This document shows, in pieces, positions 17,714-26,640 of a stretch of DNA of 64,000 nucleotides. This DNA comes from an uncultured Pelagibacteraceae bacterium (GTDB lineage: Bacteria; Pseudomonadota; Alphaproteobacteria; Pelagibacterales; Pelagibacteraceae). The stretch lies in contig CACISX010000006.1 in assembly GCA_902589455.1 (NCBI GenBank), positions 1 through 64,000 of the forward strand. The letters run 5' to 3'. Positions within the stretch are counted from its first letter, which is position 1. Each line of letters starts with the position of its first letter. The position numbers and the translations under genes are program-made. A model generated the notes under the pieces. The model searched no databases, had not been told where the DNA came from, and saw only the letters and a program-made list of their open reading frames with translations.

Positions 17714-20257
17714 TTAGATTATCATATTAATTAGCTTATCAGGTATAAAGATTATTTTTTTAATTGTTTTATCTTTAATATGATTTTTTATTTTTTTATC
17801 TTCATTAATTTTATTTATTAACTCTTTTTCATTAATCCCAGTTTTCAGGTTTAGTACACCTCTAGTTTTACCATTAATTTGAACAACAAAATTGACTTTA
17901 TCTTTAATTAGAACATCTTTATTTACCTTAGGCCAATAAATTTTATTAACTGATTTATTTACATCCAATTTTTCAATACATTCACTAGAAAAATGAGGAA
18001 TTACAGGGCTCATTGTAATTAAAATATTTAGATAATTTTTTATCCAAGTATTTTTATCAATTTTAAAATTCAATATCTTGTTTATTGCTGAATAAACTTC
18101 ATAAAAATTTGCTATTATTTTATTATAGCTAAAATTTTCGACATTGTTTTGAACATTTTCTATAAATTGAGTTGCAATAATTTCTAAATCATTTTTTATA
18201 TTTTTAGGATGATCTTTTTTTATTTCTTCAAGTATTTTTTGATTTAAAATCCATAATTTTTGTACAAATTTGAAAGAAGAATTCATTCCCTCGTCAGACC
18301 ATTGTACATCTTTTTCTGGAGGACTATCAGATAGGATGAACAATCTGACTGCATCTGCTCCATATTCATTAATTATTTTCTCTGGATCAATAGTATTTTT
18401 TTTCGATTTCGACATTGACTCGGATGGTCCAACTTTTATTTCTTGTGTTCTATCTTTCAAAAGAAATTTTTTTCCATTAACATTAATTATTTCATCCGGG
18501 CTCAACCAATTATTATTTTGATCTTTGTAAGTTTCATGACAGACCATTCCTTGAGTGAATAATCCTTTAAAAGGTTCCTTAATATTAAATTTTCTATTAT
18601 CTTCAGAAAGTGCATGCATAAAAAACCTAGAATAAAGCAAATGTAGTATTGCATGCTCTACTCCACCAATATACTGATCTACTGGCATCCAGTAATTAAT
18701 ATCCTCGTACCTGAAGCCATAATTTGAATTATCAGAAGAACAAAATCTTAAAAAATACCAAGATGAATCGACAAATGTATCTAAGGTATCTGTTTCTTTT
18801 GTATATTCTTTTCCATCTATAATTATCTTTTTCCAATCGTTCATATGATCAAGAGGGTTTCCTGACGTATTAAAATTTTTTATTTCTGGTAATTTAATTG
18901 GAAGCAAATCTTTTGGTATTTTTACTGGATTATTTTTTTTATCATAAGCAATAGGAATCGGACATCCCCAGTATCTTTGTCTAGAAATTCCCCAATCTTT
19001 AAGTCTAAAATTTGTTTGTTTTTTTCCCAAATTATTTTTTTCTAAATAATCTATTGTTTTTGGTATAGAATCGGATGGTACTTTTAAACCATTTAAAAAT
19101 TTTGAATTAAAAAGTTCTCCATCTTCTGTGTAAGCTTTATTCTCAATAATAAAATTGTCTTCGTTTATAGGTTTTACAACAGGTGTTATTTTTAAATCAT
19201 ATTTTTTAGCAAAATCCAGATCTCTTTGGTCATGTGCAGGACATCCAAAAACAGCTCCCAGTCCATAATCCATTAAAACGAAGTTTGCAAAATAGACCGG
19301 TACTTTTATGCTTTTATCTAAAGGGTTTATAGCTAGCAATTCCGTTTTAAAACCAAGTTTTTCAGCTATAGCAAGAGACTCCTCTGTAGTTCCTGTTTTA
19401 GAGCATTCTTCTTTAAATTTTTGGAAATTAGGATCAGAATAATAAAATTTAGCAATTGGGTGGTCTACTGATAAAGCTAGGAATGACATACCAAATAGTG
19501 TATCCGGTCTAGTGGTATAACACTTTATTTCATTAATTTCTTTTGTAGATTCTATTTTAAAATTTATTTCACAACCATATGATTTTCCTATCCAATTTTT
19601 TTGCATAGTCTTAACTTTGTTTGGCCATCCATCTAGTTCGTTTAAGCCATTAAGTAGTTCATTTGAAAATTTTGTTATTTTGAAAAACCATTGATTTAGT
19701 TTCCTTCTTTCGACTATTGCCCCTGATCTCCATCCTTTGCCATCAATTACTTGCTCGTTAGCCAAAACTGTTTTATCGACCGGGTCCCAATTTACGTAAT
19801 TTTCTTTTCTGTAAACTAATCCTTTATCGTATAGCTCTAGAAAAAACTCTTGTTGGTGTTTGTAATAATCAGATGAACAGGTTGAAATCTCTCTATCCCA
19901 ATCTATCGAAAGCCCCAATTGTTTAAGTTGAGTTTTCATGTTAGAAATATTTTCTTCTGTCCAATCTTTTGGACTTAATTCATTTTGTCTTGCTGCATTT
20001 TCTGCGGGCATACCAAAGGAGTCCCAACCCATAGGGTGGAGTACATTATAATTTTGTAAAGTTTTGAATCTAGCTAGAACATCTCCGATTGTGTAGTTTC
20101 TTACATGACCCATATGAATTTTTCCTGATGGGTACGGGAACATCTCTAGGCAGTAAAATTTTTTTTTATTTTTGTCTATTTTTGATGAGAAAGTTTTATC
20201 TTTTTCCCATTTTTTCTGCCATTTATTTTCAATTTCTTTAAAATTATATCTTTCCAC
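17714..20257 (-). CDS. leuS: Leucyl-tRNA synthetase
   Basis: Class I aminoacyl-tRNA synthetase charging tRNA-Leu. '[17 protein letters not shown]' at residues 40-56 carries the HIGH motif as HMGH (48-51). The CP1 editing domain follows, with '[18 protein letters not shown]' near 235-252. The KMSKS motif is present as SMSKS near residue 608, and a C-terminal domain follows. 847 residues is full length. It heads a leftward leuS-lptE-holA run. Confidence 0.97.
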   Translation of the reverse strand: MERYNFKEIENKWQKKWEKDKTFSSKIDKNKKKFYCLEMFPYPSGKIHMGHVRNYTIGDVLARFKTLQNYNVLHPMGWDSFGMPAENAARQNELSPKDWTEENISNMKTQLKQLGLSIDWDREISTCSSDYYKHQQEFFLELYDKGLVYRKENYVNWDPVDKTVLANEQVIDGKGWRSGAIVERRKLNQWFFKITKFSNELLNGLNELDGWPNKVKTMQKNWIGKSYGCEINFKIESTKEINEIKCYTTRPDTLFGMSFLALSVDHPIAKFYYSDPNFQKFKEECSKTGTTEESLAIAEKLGFKTELLAINPLDKSIKVPVYFANFVLMDYGLGAVFGCPAHDQRDLDFAKKYDLKITPVVKPINEDNFIIENKAYTEDGELFNSKFLNGLKVPSDSIPKTIDYLEKNNLGKKQTNFRLKDWGISRQRYWGCPIPIAYDKKNNPVKIPKDLLPIKLPEIKNFNTSGNPLDHMNDWKKIIIDGKEYTKETDTLDTFVDSSWYFLRFCSSDNSNYGFRYEDINYWMPVDQYIGGVEHAILHLLYSRFFMHALSEDNRKFNIKEPFKGLFTQGMVCHETYKDQNNNWLSPDEIINVNGKKFLLKDRTQEIKVGPSESMSKSKKNTIDPEKIINEYGADAVRLFILSDSPPEKDVQWSDEGMNSSFKFVQKLWILNQKILEEIKKDHPKNIKNDLEIIATQFIENVQNNVENFSYNKIIANFYEVYSAINKILNFKIDKNTWIKNYLNILITMSPVIPHFSSECIEKLDVNKSVNKIYWPKVNKDVLIKDKVNFVVQINGKTRGVLNLKTGINEKELINKINEDKKIKNHIKDKTIKKIIFIPDKLINMII

Positions 20258-20285
20258 AAAACAATAATATTATTTATTTAATTGC

Positions 20286-20846
20286 TTACTTAGTTCCATA
20301 TATCTTTGGACTTTGATAGGGTTTGAAATTTTTATCCTTTTTTTGAACTTCGTAAATTTTTGCTGTTTTTAGTATCTTTTTTTTTAGTTCTTTTATTAAT
20401 TCACCAGAATGGCTAGAAATTACACATTTGTTATCTCTATCACATATTTTTTTAAAGACTTTAATATCTAATGCATCACTTCTGATTTCATTGGTTAAAA
20501 ATCTTATTGAAATTTTTATAGTTTCATTTGTATCTTTTTTATTTGTGTACCAGTCTGTTATTATGATGCCTCCACTATAATTTACTGAGGCGAGAGGCAT
20601 AAAATCAATAGAGTCTAAAGAAGCACGCCAGAGTTCATTTGAACTTGCAAACTCAAAATTTCTTGTTCCACCAATCTTAGCTTTATCCATTAGCCTAAAA
20701 CCTCTACCTTCTTCTATATTTTTTTTAACTCTTAATTCTGGTTGAGGTGGATATTTTCTTGCATCTGCCCCCATTCCACATGAACTTAATAAAAAGCCTA
20801 AAAAACCTAAAAAAATTAAATTTTGTATTGTTTTTATTGAAAACAT
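20286..20846 (-). CDS. DUF3576 domain lipoprotein
   Basis: Predicted exported lipoprotein of 186 residues. The signal peptide (1-22) ends in a lipobox with Cys23 ('LLSSCGMGADARKYPP'). The body contains 'LWRASLDSIDFMPLASVNYSGG', 'IITDWY' and 'VFKK', typical of the alphaproteobacterial DUF3576 family, usually found directly upstream of leuS as here. Molecular function is not known; the context suggests an envelope role alongside LptE. Confidence 0.85.
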   Translation of the reverse strand: MFSIKTIQNLIFLGFLGFLLSSCGMGADARKYPPQPELRVKKNIEEGRGFRLMDKAKIGGTRNFEFASSNELWRASLDSIDFMPLASVNYSGGIIITDWYTNKKDTNETIKISIRFLTNEIRSDALDIKVFKKICDRDNKCVISSHSGELIKELKKKILKTAKIYEVQKKDKNFKPYQSPKIYGTK

Positions 20847-21055
20847 TGTATTTTTACTGAAATATTTAATATTTTTTACATATAATTCAAAAGTTTTCTA
20901 AAATATAGAAAAATCAAAGTAAATATTGTGTTGTAAAATTACAACACCTTAAAATTATTATACGTTTAAGATTACTAAATTTAAAAAACCACAAATTTAT
21001 CAATATAAATGACCTGTTTATTATTAATAATAACAATTAACAAGGAGTAATTAAT
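20847..21055 (+). promoter_or_regulatory. Porin upstream regulatory region
   Basis: 209-base gap between divergent genes. It contains an inverted repeat TTTTCT-N7-AGAAAA (20894-20912) and a longer perfect dyad GTGTTGTAA-AA-TTACAACAC (20928-20947). A TATTAT at 20956-20961 could be a -10 element just after the dyad. The Shine-Dalgarno AAGGAG (21042-21047), eight bases before the ATG, is among the best in the window. No coding region is apparent. Confidence 0.55.
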
Positions 21056-22006
21056 ATGAACAATTTAAAAAAAGTAGGTTTAACTGCATTAGCAGGTGCT
21101 TTGGTATCTGTTTCAGCTAATGCTGCAGACCTATCTGTAACTGGTGGTGCTTCTTTAAGCTTTGCTGGTGAAGAAAAACAAACAACTGGTAACGGTTGGT
21201 CAATGAACAATGGTGTAACGTTCTCAGCTTCTGTTGAGCAAGACAATGGTTGGAACATTACAGCTACACAAGTACTTAATGATGATGACGTTGGATCAAA
21301 CAGAGTATTTGATACTAGAACTCTAAAAATTGATATGGGTGATTCTGGTACATTAACTTTTGCTGGTACTGGTGGAAGTACAGCTTTAAGTGCAATCGAT
21401 GACGTAACGCCAACTGCTGGTGAAGAGTCATGGGATGATGTAACTAGCGCAAGTGCTATTCCAGCTATGGGTGGTGGAAATAATAGTTTCCATTATACAA
21501 ATTCATCTTTGATGGATGGCATGACAATTACAGCTGCTTACGTACCATCTGATGGAACTACTGAGATCGAAAGTTCTACAGACTACGCTATTAAATACAC
21601 TGGTGTTGACGGTTTAACAATTGGTGCTGGTGCTGGAGAAGATAACGGAGAAGGTTCTGGTGCTTCTGTAGATCACACTAATATGTATGTTACTTACGCA
21701 ATGGACTCTTTCACAGTTGGTTACCAAACTACTGAGTCAGACTCTGTAACAACTAATGCTGATAAGGACTTTACAGCTATTGGTGTTTCATATGCAGTAA
21801 GTGATGATATGTCAATCTCATTAAACCAATCTGAGATTAGCTATGAAAACTCAACATTATCAGATCAAGAAGCGACTGGTATTTCAGTTTCATACACAAT
21901 GGGATCATTGTCAATCAAAGCAAACCACAACACTGTGGACAACATTGCTGGAACATCAACTGATGACAGATCTGGTTACGCTTTAACATTAGGATTTACA
22001 TTCTAA
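21056..22006 (+). CDS. Outer-membrane porin
   Basis: Beta-barrel porin of 316 residues. The signal peptide covers residues 1-23 ('ALAGALVSVSANA', cleaved before ADLSVTGG). The mature sequence is rich in Gly, Ser, Thr and Asp, with alternating strands ending in 'YALTLGFTF', the terminal Phe recognised by the BAM complex. Codon choice is less AT-extreme than its neighbours, and with the strong ribosome-binding site and terminator this suggests high expression. Related proteins are abundant in SAR11. Substrate specificity cannot be read from the sequence. Confidence 0.88.
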   Translation: MNNLKKVGLTALAGALVSVSANAADLSVTGGASLSFAGEEKQTTGNGWSMNNGVTFSASVEQDNGWNITATQVLNDDDVGSNRVFDTRTLKIDMGDSGTLTFAGTGGSTALSAIDDVTPTAGEESWDDVTSASAIPAMGGGNNSFHYTNSSLMDGMTITAAYVPSDGTTEIESSTDYAIKYTGVDGLTIGAGAGEDNGEGSGASVDHTNMYVTYAMDSFTVGYQTTESDSVTTNADKDFTAIGVSYAVSDDMSISLNQSEISYENSTLSDQEATGISVSYTMGSLSIKANHNTVDNIAGTSTDDRSGYALTLGFTF

Positions 22007-22028
22007 TTAGTTAAAGTTTAGACTATTT

Positions 22029-22060
22029 AAAAGGGCCCCTTTTTAGGGGCCTTTTTTTTG
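22029..22060 (+). terminator. Rho-independent terminator of the porin gene
   Basis: Stem GGCCCCT (22034-22040), loop TTTT, stem AGGGGCC (22045-22051), then nine T. Flanking A and T residues extend the stem. It follows the porin stop by about 25 bases and overlaps the 3' end of the convergent ThiE-like gene, so it may act on both strands, more weakly leftward. It is the strongest GC-rich hairpin in the window. Confidence 0.93.
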
Positions 22061-22567
22061 TTCAAAAAAAGATATACCTGCAAAACCAGACGCTTTTGTT
22101 AAATTAAGTTGTTTGAAATTTTTTTTAGAAATTCCACCTAAAGCAATTATTTCCTTTCTAGTGAGTTTTGAAATAAGTTTAAATCTATTTAGTCCTAAAA
22201 AATTTTTATTTGTCTTAAATATTGATGATAAAAAAATAGTGTTAACACCCTGAATTTCTTTAATTTTAATATCTTTAAGATTATGAGCCGAGCCAATTAT
22301 TAAGAAATCTTTAGGTTTTGAATAGGATAAATGAATAGTGTCACGATTAAATGAGGGTATGTAAGCACCATTTAAATTTAGTTTTAAGGACAGTTTAATA
22401 TTGTTTGCTAAAAAAAGCTTATATCTTTTTTTTTTACAAAATTGCTTAAGTTTTAAAATTTCCTCTAAATTAAAATTTAGATAATTTCTATAAATGAATA
22501 CAGTTTTTTTATCTTGTTGATTAATTAAATTTGTATCAAATTTATTTATAAAGTAATATTTTGTCAT
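22043..22567 (-). CDS. ThiE/TenI-like protein, degenerate
   Basis: About 174 residues with the TIM-barrel pattern of thiamine-phosphate synthase/TenI: 'IIGSAHNLKDIK', 'GVNTIFLSSIFKTNKNFLGLNRF' and 'IIALGGISKKNF'. The ThiE metal/pyrophosphate motif (normally near 'DGVHLGQ-D') is replaced by 'GAYIPSFNRD', so catalytic activity is doubtful. The ATG at 22567 is preferred over an upstream one at 22591 because the latter overlaps yggS. The stop codon falls within the porin terminator. It may be the cell's thiazole-salvage enzyme or a diverged paralogue. Confidence 0.65.
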   Translation of the reverse strand: MTKYYFINKFDTNLINQQDKKTVFIYRNYLNFNLEEILKLKQFCKKKRYKLFLANNIKLSLKLNLNGAYIPSFNRDTIHLSYSKPKDFLIIGSAHNLKDIKIKEIQGVNTIFLSSIFKTNKNFLGLNRFKLISKLTRKEIIALGGISKKNFKQLNLTKASGFAGISFFEQKKGP

Positions 22568-22573
22568 AAACTT

Positions 22574-23230
22574 ATGTCTAACATTGTTCAAAAATATGAA
22601 GATATCATTAACTCAATTAAATCAAAATTAGAAAATAAAAATAAAATAAATCCCAAAGTAATAGCTGTATCTAAAACATTTAAGCTAGAAAAAATTTTAC
22701 CTTTAATAAATTATGGTCATTTAGATTATGGAGAGAATAAAGTTCAAGAAGCTTTAGAAAAATGGACGGCAATAAAAGAAAAAAAAACAAACCTAAAATT
22801 ACATTTAATTGGAAAGTTACAAACTAACAAAGTTAAACAAGCTATAAAAATATTTGATTTTATACATTCAGTAGACAATAAAAAGTTGGCAAAAAAAATT
22901 GCCGATGAACAAACAAAACAAAATAAAAAAATTAAAATATTTATTCAGTTAAATATAGGAGAAGAAGATCAAAAATCTGGTGTGAATAAAAATGATCTCT
23001 TTGATTTATATAATTATTGTAAAGAGTTAAATTTAAATGTAATTGGATTAATGTGTATTCCACCTTTTGATGAAAATTCTGAAAAGTATTTTAAGGAAAT
23101 GAAAGTATTAAATGAAAAATTAAACTTATCAGATTTAAGTATGGGAATGTCATCTGATTATTTAAAAGCTGTTGAAAATTCATCAACCTATTTAAGAATA
23201 GGATCAAATATTTTTGGGAGTAGAGACTAA
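22574..23230 (+). CDS. YggS family PLP-binding protein (PLP homeostasis)
   Basis: Single-domain alanine-racemase-fold protein that binds pyridoxal phosphate and maintains vitamin B6 and amino-acid balance without known enzymatic activity. Lys34 in 'VIAVSKTFK' is the PLP lysine. 'YGENKVQEALEK' near 52-63, 'HLIGKLQTNK' near 76-85 and 'SMGMSSDYLKAVENSSTYLR' near 188-207 are family signatures. 218 residues is normal. Its start lies six bases from the divergent ThiE-like start. Confidence 0.93.
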   Translation: MSNIVQKYEDIINSIKSKLENKNKINPKVIAVSKTFKLEKILPLINYGHLDYGENKVQEALEKWTAIKEKKTNLKLHLIGKLQTNKVKQAIKIFDFIHSVDNKKLAKKIADEQTKQNKKIKIFIQLNIGEEDQKSGVNKNDLFDLYNYCKELNLNVIGLMCIPPFDENSEKYFKEMKVLNEKLNLSDLSMGMSSDYLKAVENSSTYLRIGSNIFGSRD

Positions 23231-23721
23231 TTAATAATTATTTTAGTATTTTTATTAATTAATTTTAACATAATAAAAAAATCTTTTTTTTTCAAAGCTA
23301 TGCATCCTGCTGTTGGTTTGTAATTTTTAGTTAAATGAATAAAGATACAGCTTCCTTTTCCAGGAACTGTTTTTTTCCAGTTATATTTAATAGGAATAAG
23401 TAGATCATATTTATTATCTTTTCTGTAAAGTTTTTCATGTCTAATTTTATTATTTATTTTTATTAATTTATTATATTTTTTTGGAACATTTACATCATCA
23501 CACCAACCCATTTTAGTTTTAATCTTAACATGATTAAGTTTTGACTTAATAAATTTAATTCTGTCTTTTCTAAAATATAAACTTCCTAATCTAAACGATC
23601 CTCTAGGTGTTTTTTTATCTCCCTCTATTTTTCTTTTGGAAAGTCCATTTTTTCCAATAGAGCATTTAAAATTGAAGTCATCTATTTGAAGTGTGTGTTT
23701 ATTTTTTAAAAAAATTGTCAT
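23227..23721 (-). CDS. L,D-transpeptidase (YkuD-type) family protein
   Basis: 164-residue protein with the catalytic pattern of YkuD-type enzymes: His129 in 'FIHL' and Cys140 in 'PTAGCIAL'. 'KKTPRGSFRLGSLYFRKD' near residues 36-53 is a conserved strand. There is no clear signal peptide, as in the short YkuD-like subfamily of Alphaproteobacteria. It would cross-link or modify peptidoglycan if exported. It overlaps the convergent yggS by 4 bases and is 12 bases from the divergent regulator gene. Confidence 0.82.
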   Translation of the reverse strand: MTIFLKNKHTLQIDDFNFKCSIGKNGLSKRKIEGDKKTPRGSFRLGSLYFRKDRIKFIKSKLNHVKIKTKMGWCDDVNVPKKYNKLIKINNKIRHEKLYRKDNKYDLLIPIKYNWKKTVPGKGSCIFIHLTKNYKPTAGCIALKKKDFFIMLKLINKNTKIIIN

Positions 23722-23733
23722 ATCTTTATATTT

Positions 23734-24297
23734 ATGGATAAAAAAATTTTGATTATTTTTAAGTTTAAAATATTTTATGAAATAATTAAAGAGTTAGATA
23801 AAGATTTAAATTTCGAAATTTTTGAAGTCACAGATGAATCAAATTTAGTAAAAAAAATAAATAATTTGAGTAATTATATTATTTTTTCAAAAAAAAAATT
23901 ATTAAATAAAACTAATCAATTAATAATTAATCAATTTCCAATAAAAATTTCGAAATTAACCGAAAAAATAAATATTGAATTTCTTAAATTAGAATTTAAC
24001 AAAAAATCTAAAATAGACATTGGCAAATATAAAATTGATCTAAATTCAAGATATTTAGTATTAGATAGTAAAAAATTAAAATTAACCGAAAAAGAAGCAA
24101 ATATAATTATATATTTATTTAACTCAGATTTACCTGTGAAGATTGAAAAATTACAGCAAGAAGTTTGGGGTTTTAATTCAAAACTTGAGACTCATACTGT
24201 TGAAACTCATATTTATAGACTAAGAAAAAAAATATCTAAGGTATTTGATGATTTTAATTTTATTATAAGTAAAAAGCATGGCTATCAAATTAATTAA
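23734..24297 (+). CDS. Winged-helix (OmpR-type) regulator with degenerate receiver
   Basis: The C-terminal half (about 95-187) is an OmpR/PhoB DNA-binding domain: 'LTEKEANIIIYLF', 'LQQEVWGF', 'ETHTVETHIYRLRKKI' recognition helix and 'IISKKHGYQI' wing. The N-terminal half has the size of a receiver domain, but the acidic pair after strand 1 is replaced by 'IIFKFK' and no phosphorylatable Asp is seen near 'YIIFSKK'. It is therefore probably phosphorylation-independent. No histidine kinase is adjacent. Overlaps the ArfA-like gene by 20 bases. Confidence 0.78.
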   Translation: MDKKILIIFKFKIFYEIIKELDKDLNFEIFEVTDESNLVKKINNLSNYIIFSKKKLLNKTNQLIINQFPIKISKLTEKINIEFLKLEFNKKSKIDIGKYKIDLNSRYLVLDSKKLKLTEKEANIIIYLFNSDLPVKIEKLQQEVWGFNSKLETHTVETHIYRLRKKISKVFDDFNFIISKKHGYQIN

Positions 24298-24415
24298 AAA
24301 ACGCAATAAATTTGCTCAAGATCTTTATACAAAAAAATATAAATCAAAAACTATTAAACCTAAAAAAGGAAAAGGAAGCTTTAAAAGAATAAAAATAAAA
24401 AATAAAACATTATAA
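24278..24415 (+). CDS. ArfA-like alternative ribosome-rescue protein (45 aa)
   Basis: Short basic protein starting ATG at 24278, overlapping the upstream regulator, and ending TAA at 24415, two bases before a convergent gene. It contains 'KKRNKFAQDL' near the N-terminus and 'KPKKGKGSFKR' (residues 28-38). The second matches the ArfA motif KNKKGKGSYxRK, the positively charged segment that enters the empty mRNA channel of stalled ribosomes. The hydrophobic C-terminal tail of E. coli ArfA is lacking. The call rests on motif recognition over a short length. Confidence 0.6.
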   Translation: MAIKLIKKRNKFAQDLYTKKYKSKTIKPKKGKGSFKRIKIKNKTL

Positions 24416-24417
24416 AT

Positions 24418-25023
24418 TTATTTTTTTATATCTACGTTAAAACTTATTACTATTCTATCTTCGCCAGACTCGTTTTTTGCAACCTTGTGCGGTAAATAGC
24501 TGGGAAAAATGATTAAATCTCCATCGCTTATATCTATGCTTACTACTTCAATGTTTAAGTCGTTTTGTTTCTCTACTTCGGGATGTGAATTCCTTTTAGC
24601 AATATTTGGACATTCAACTTCAAATTTACCACAATGTTTTGGTGCTTTTACATAGTAAGCGGCGCTTAAATATGAATTAGGATGTGTGTGTATTACATTA
24701 AAATCATCACCTTTATTTATTATTGCCCACATTTCACTAATTCTTATTGATACATCTTTAGTTTTCCAACCATAGTTGTGAAACACATTGGAGATATATT
24801 TTTGTGTAATTATAGCAAATTCATTTTGTATGGTGTCATCTATACCTAACGGAAAGAATTTTGAGTGCCATCCACCTTTATTCGATCTTTTGAGGCCTTC
24901 CTGATCTTCTTCTTTAAGTTTATAAATATATTTAGACAATTTTTCGTTTAAATTTTTAAAATTATTTATTTTATATTTAAATATAGGTTCAGGAAATAAT
25001 CTAAAAATTATATTATCATTCAT
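24418..25023 (-). CDS. Putative 2OG-Fe(II) oxygenase (TIGR02466-like)
   Basis: 201-residue cupin-fold oxygenase candidate. 'NVIHTHPNSYLSAAYYV' (109-125) gives the first metal ligands (His112/His114 region), 'DLIIFPSYLPHKV' gives His179, and Arg190 in 'EDRIVISFN' would bind the 2-oxoglutarate carboxylate. This layout matches the uncharacterised TIGR02466 group common in marine bacteria and phages. Substrate unknown. A paralogue is encoded at 44547-45170. Confidence 0.78.
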   Translation of the reverse strand: MNDNIIFRLFPEPIFKYKINNFKNLNEKLSKYIYKLKEEDQEGLKRSNKGGWHSKFFPLGIDDTIQNEFAIITQKYISNVFHNYGWKTKDVSIRISEMWAIINKGDDFNVIHTHPNSYLSAAYYVKAPKHCGKFEVECPNIAKRNSHPEVEKQNDLNIEVVSIDISDGDLIIFPSYLPHKVAKNESGEDRIVISFNVDIKK

Positions 25024-25058
25024 GTTTTTATATTATATTTTTTTAAGTTTCGTTAAAA

Positions 25059-25985
25059 TTAAATTCTTGCACCTATTTTTTGGATTATTTTAGCTGATAA
25101 ATTTGTTCCTTCTTCTAAACAATCTCTAGTAGTCAAATTATTAATATAGCCATGTAAATAACCAGCAGCAAAAAGATCACCTGCGCCAGTTAAATCTTTT
25201 ATGTTAAGATTTTTTTTTGCTGGGCATTCTATAACTTCATTATTATTTATGGAAAGAGATCCTTTTTCGCCTCTTGTAATAATAATATTTTTATTTAATT
25301 CTTTTGAAAAAGAAATTACTTCATCAAATGATTTTCCATCAATTAAAGATAAAATTTCTTGTTCATTCGCAAATACAATATCAAGTCGATTTTTAACTAA
25401 GTCTAAAAAATCTGATTTGTGTCTCTCAACACAGAATAGATCTGAAAGTGACATTGCAACTTTTTTGGAGTTATTAATGGCTTTATTGAAAGCTTTTTTG
25501 GGTTCACCTTCATCCCACAAATATCCTTCTAGAAAGATTATTTCAGTATCTCTTACAATTTTATCATTTACATCATTATCGTTAATTTTCCCTGAAGTTC
25601 CTAAAAAGGTGCACATTGTTCTTTCAGAGTCGGGTGTAATCAGAATTAAACAACTTCCTGTGGGTAATGGTTCATCTTTTTTAGAATATAAAAAATTAAC
25701 ATTTTCTTTTTTTAAACCATCTTCATATTTTTGACCTAAATTATCATTGTTTATTTTACCAATAAATCCTACATCACTACCAAGTTGAGATAATCCAACA
25801 ATAGAATTAGCAACAGAGCCTCCTGAAATTGTTTCTTCAATTGATAAAGATGATAATAAATTTTTAAATTCTTTTTCTTCAATTAATTTCATTGTACTCT
25901 TTTTTAATGAATTTTGAGTTATAAAATCATCGTTAACTTTACAAAGAACATCAACAATTGCGTTACCAATTCCTAAAATTTTCAT
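25059..25985 (-). CDS. PfkB family sugar/nucleoside kinase (adenosine kinase-like)
   Basis: 308-residue ribokinase-fold kinase. 'GIGNAIVDVLCKV' begins at residue 5, 'SGGSVANSIVGLSQLG' near 54-69 is PfkB signature 1, and 'DLTGAGDLFAAGYLHGY' near 265-281 is signature 2 with the catalytic Asp. The N-terminal 'IGNAIVDV' and 'GGSVANS' pattern resembles the alphaproteobacterial adenosine kinase-like subgroup, so purine salvage is possible, but the substrate is not certain. One base separates it from nth. Confidence 0.85.
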   Translation of the reverse strand: MKILGIGNAIVDVLCKVNDDFITQNSLKKSTMKLIEEKEFKNLLSSLSIEETISGGSVANSIVGLSQLGSDVGFIGKINNDNLGQKYEDGLKKENVNFLYSKKDEPLPTGSCLILITPDSERTMCTFLGTSGKINDNDVNDKIVRDTEIIFLEGYLWDEGEPKKAFNKAINNSKKVAMSLSDLFCVERHKSDFLDLVKNRLDIVFANEQEILSLIDGKSFDEVISFSKELNKNIIITRGEKGSLSINNNEVIECPAKKNLNIKDLTGAGDLFAAGYLHGYINNLTTRDCLEEGTNLSAKIIQKIGARI

Positions 25986-25986
25986 A

Positions 25987-26640
25987 TTAAGCTTTCTTTG
26001 TAATAACAGGTTTTTTTCTATTAGGATAACAAGATGTACATATTTTACAAGTTAAACCATAGCATGTTCTAGATTTACAATATTCTCTTCCATAAAAAAT
26101 TATTTGAAGATGTAGTTTTGACCAAATTTTTTTAGGAAAAATTCTTTTTAAATCTAACTCAGTTTGAACAACACTTTTGCCATTTGTTAAACCCCACCTT
26201 TGAGCAAGCCTATGAATGTGAGTATCTACTGCAAAAGCTGGATAACCAAATCCTTGAGACATTACTACACTAGCAGTTTTGTGACCAACACCTGGAAGTT
26301 TTTCTAGTTTCTCAAAAGTTCTAGGCACTTTACCATTATGTTTTTCTAAAATTTGTTTTGACATTAAATAAATATTTTTTGCTTTTATTCTAAAAATACC
26401 AATCTTTTTAATTAATTTTTCAATTTTTTTCCTTCCCAGTTTTACAAAATGTTCTGGCCTATAATATTTTGGATATAAATTTTTTGTAACATTATTTACA
26501 TTAACATCAGTACATTGTGCTGAAAGTAGTACAGAAATTAAGAGTGTAAAAGTATTTTTACTTATTAATGGAACTGGTGTTTTGGGATAAATTTTATTTA
26601 ATGTTTTAACTATTATCTTAGCTTTTTGCTTTTCATTCAT
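25987..26640 (-). CDS. nth: Endonuclease III
   Basis: Base-excision DNA glycosylase/AP lyase for oxidised pyrimidines. The helix-hairpin-helix 'LEKLPGVGHKTASVV' (112-126) carries catalytic Lys121, and Asp139 lies in 'AFAVDTHIHRLAQRWG'. The C-terminal cysteines are at 188, 193, 198, 201 and 204, which does not give the usual C-X6-C-X2-C-X5-C spacing of the iron-sulfur cluster. 217 residues. Overlaps dapB by one base. Confidence 0.93.
   Translation of the reverse strand: MNEKQKAKIIVKTLNKIYPKTPVPLISKNTFTLLISVLLSAQCTDVNVNNVTKNLYPKYYRPEHFVKLGRKKIEKLIKKIGIFRIKAKNIYLMSKQILEKHNGKVPRTFEKLEKLPGVGHKTASVVMSQGFGYPAFAVDTHIHRLAQRWGLTNGKSVVQTELDLKRIFPKKIWSKLHLQIIFYGREYCKSRTCYGLTCKICTSCYPNRKKPVITKKA

Noticed and set aside
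25201..25734. 177-codon open frame on the plus strand within the PfkB kinase gene
   Set aside because: Antisense to a gene with intact family motifs; its composition (Phe/Ser/Leu-rich) is typical of a shadow frame.
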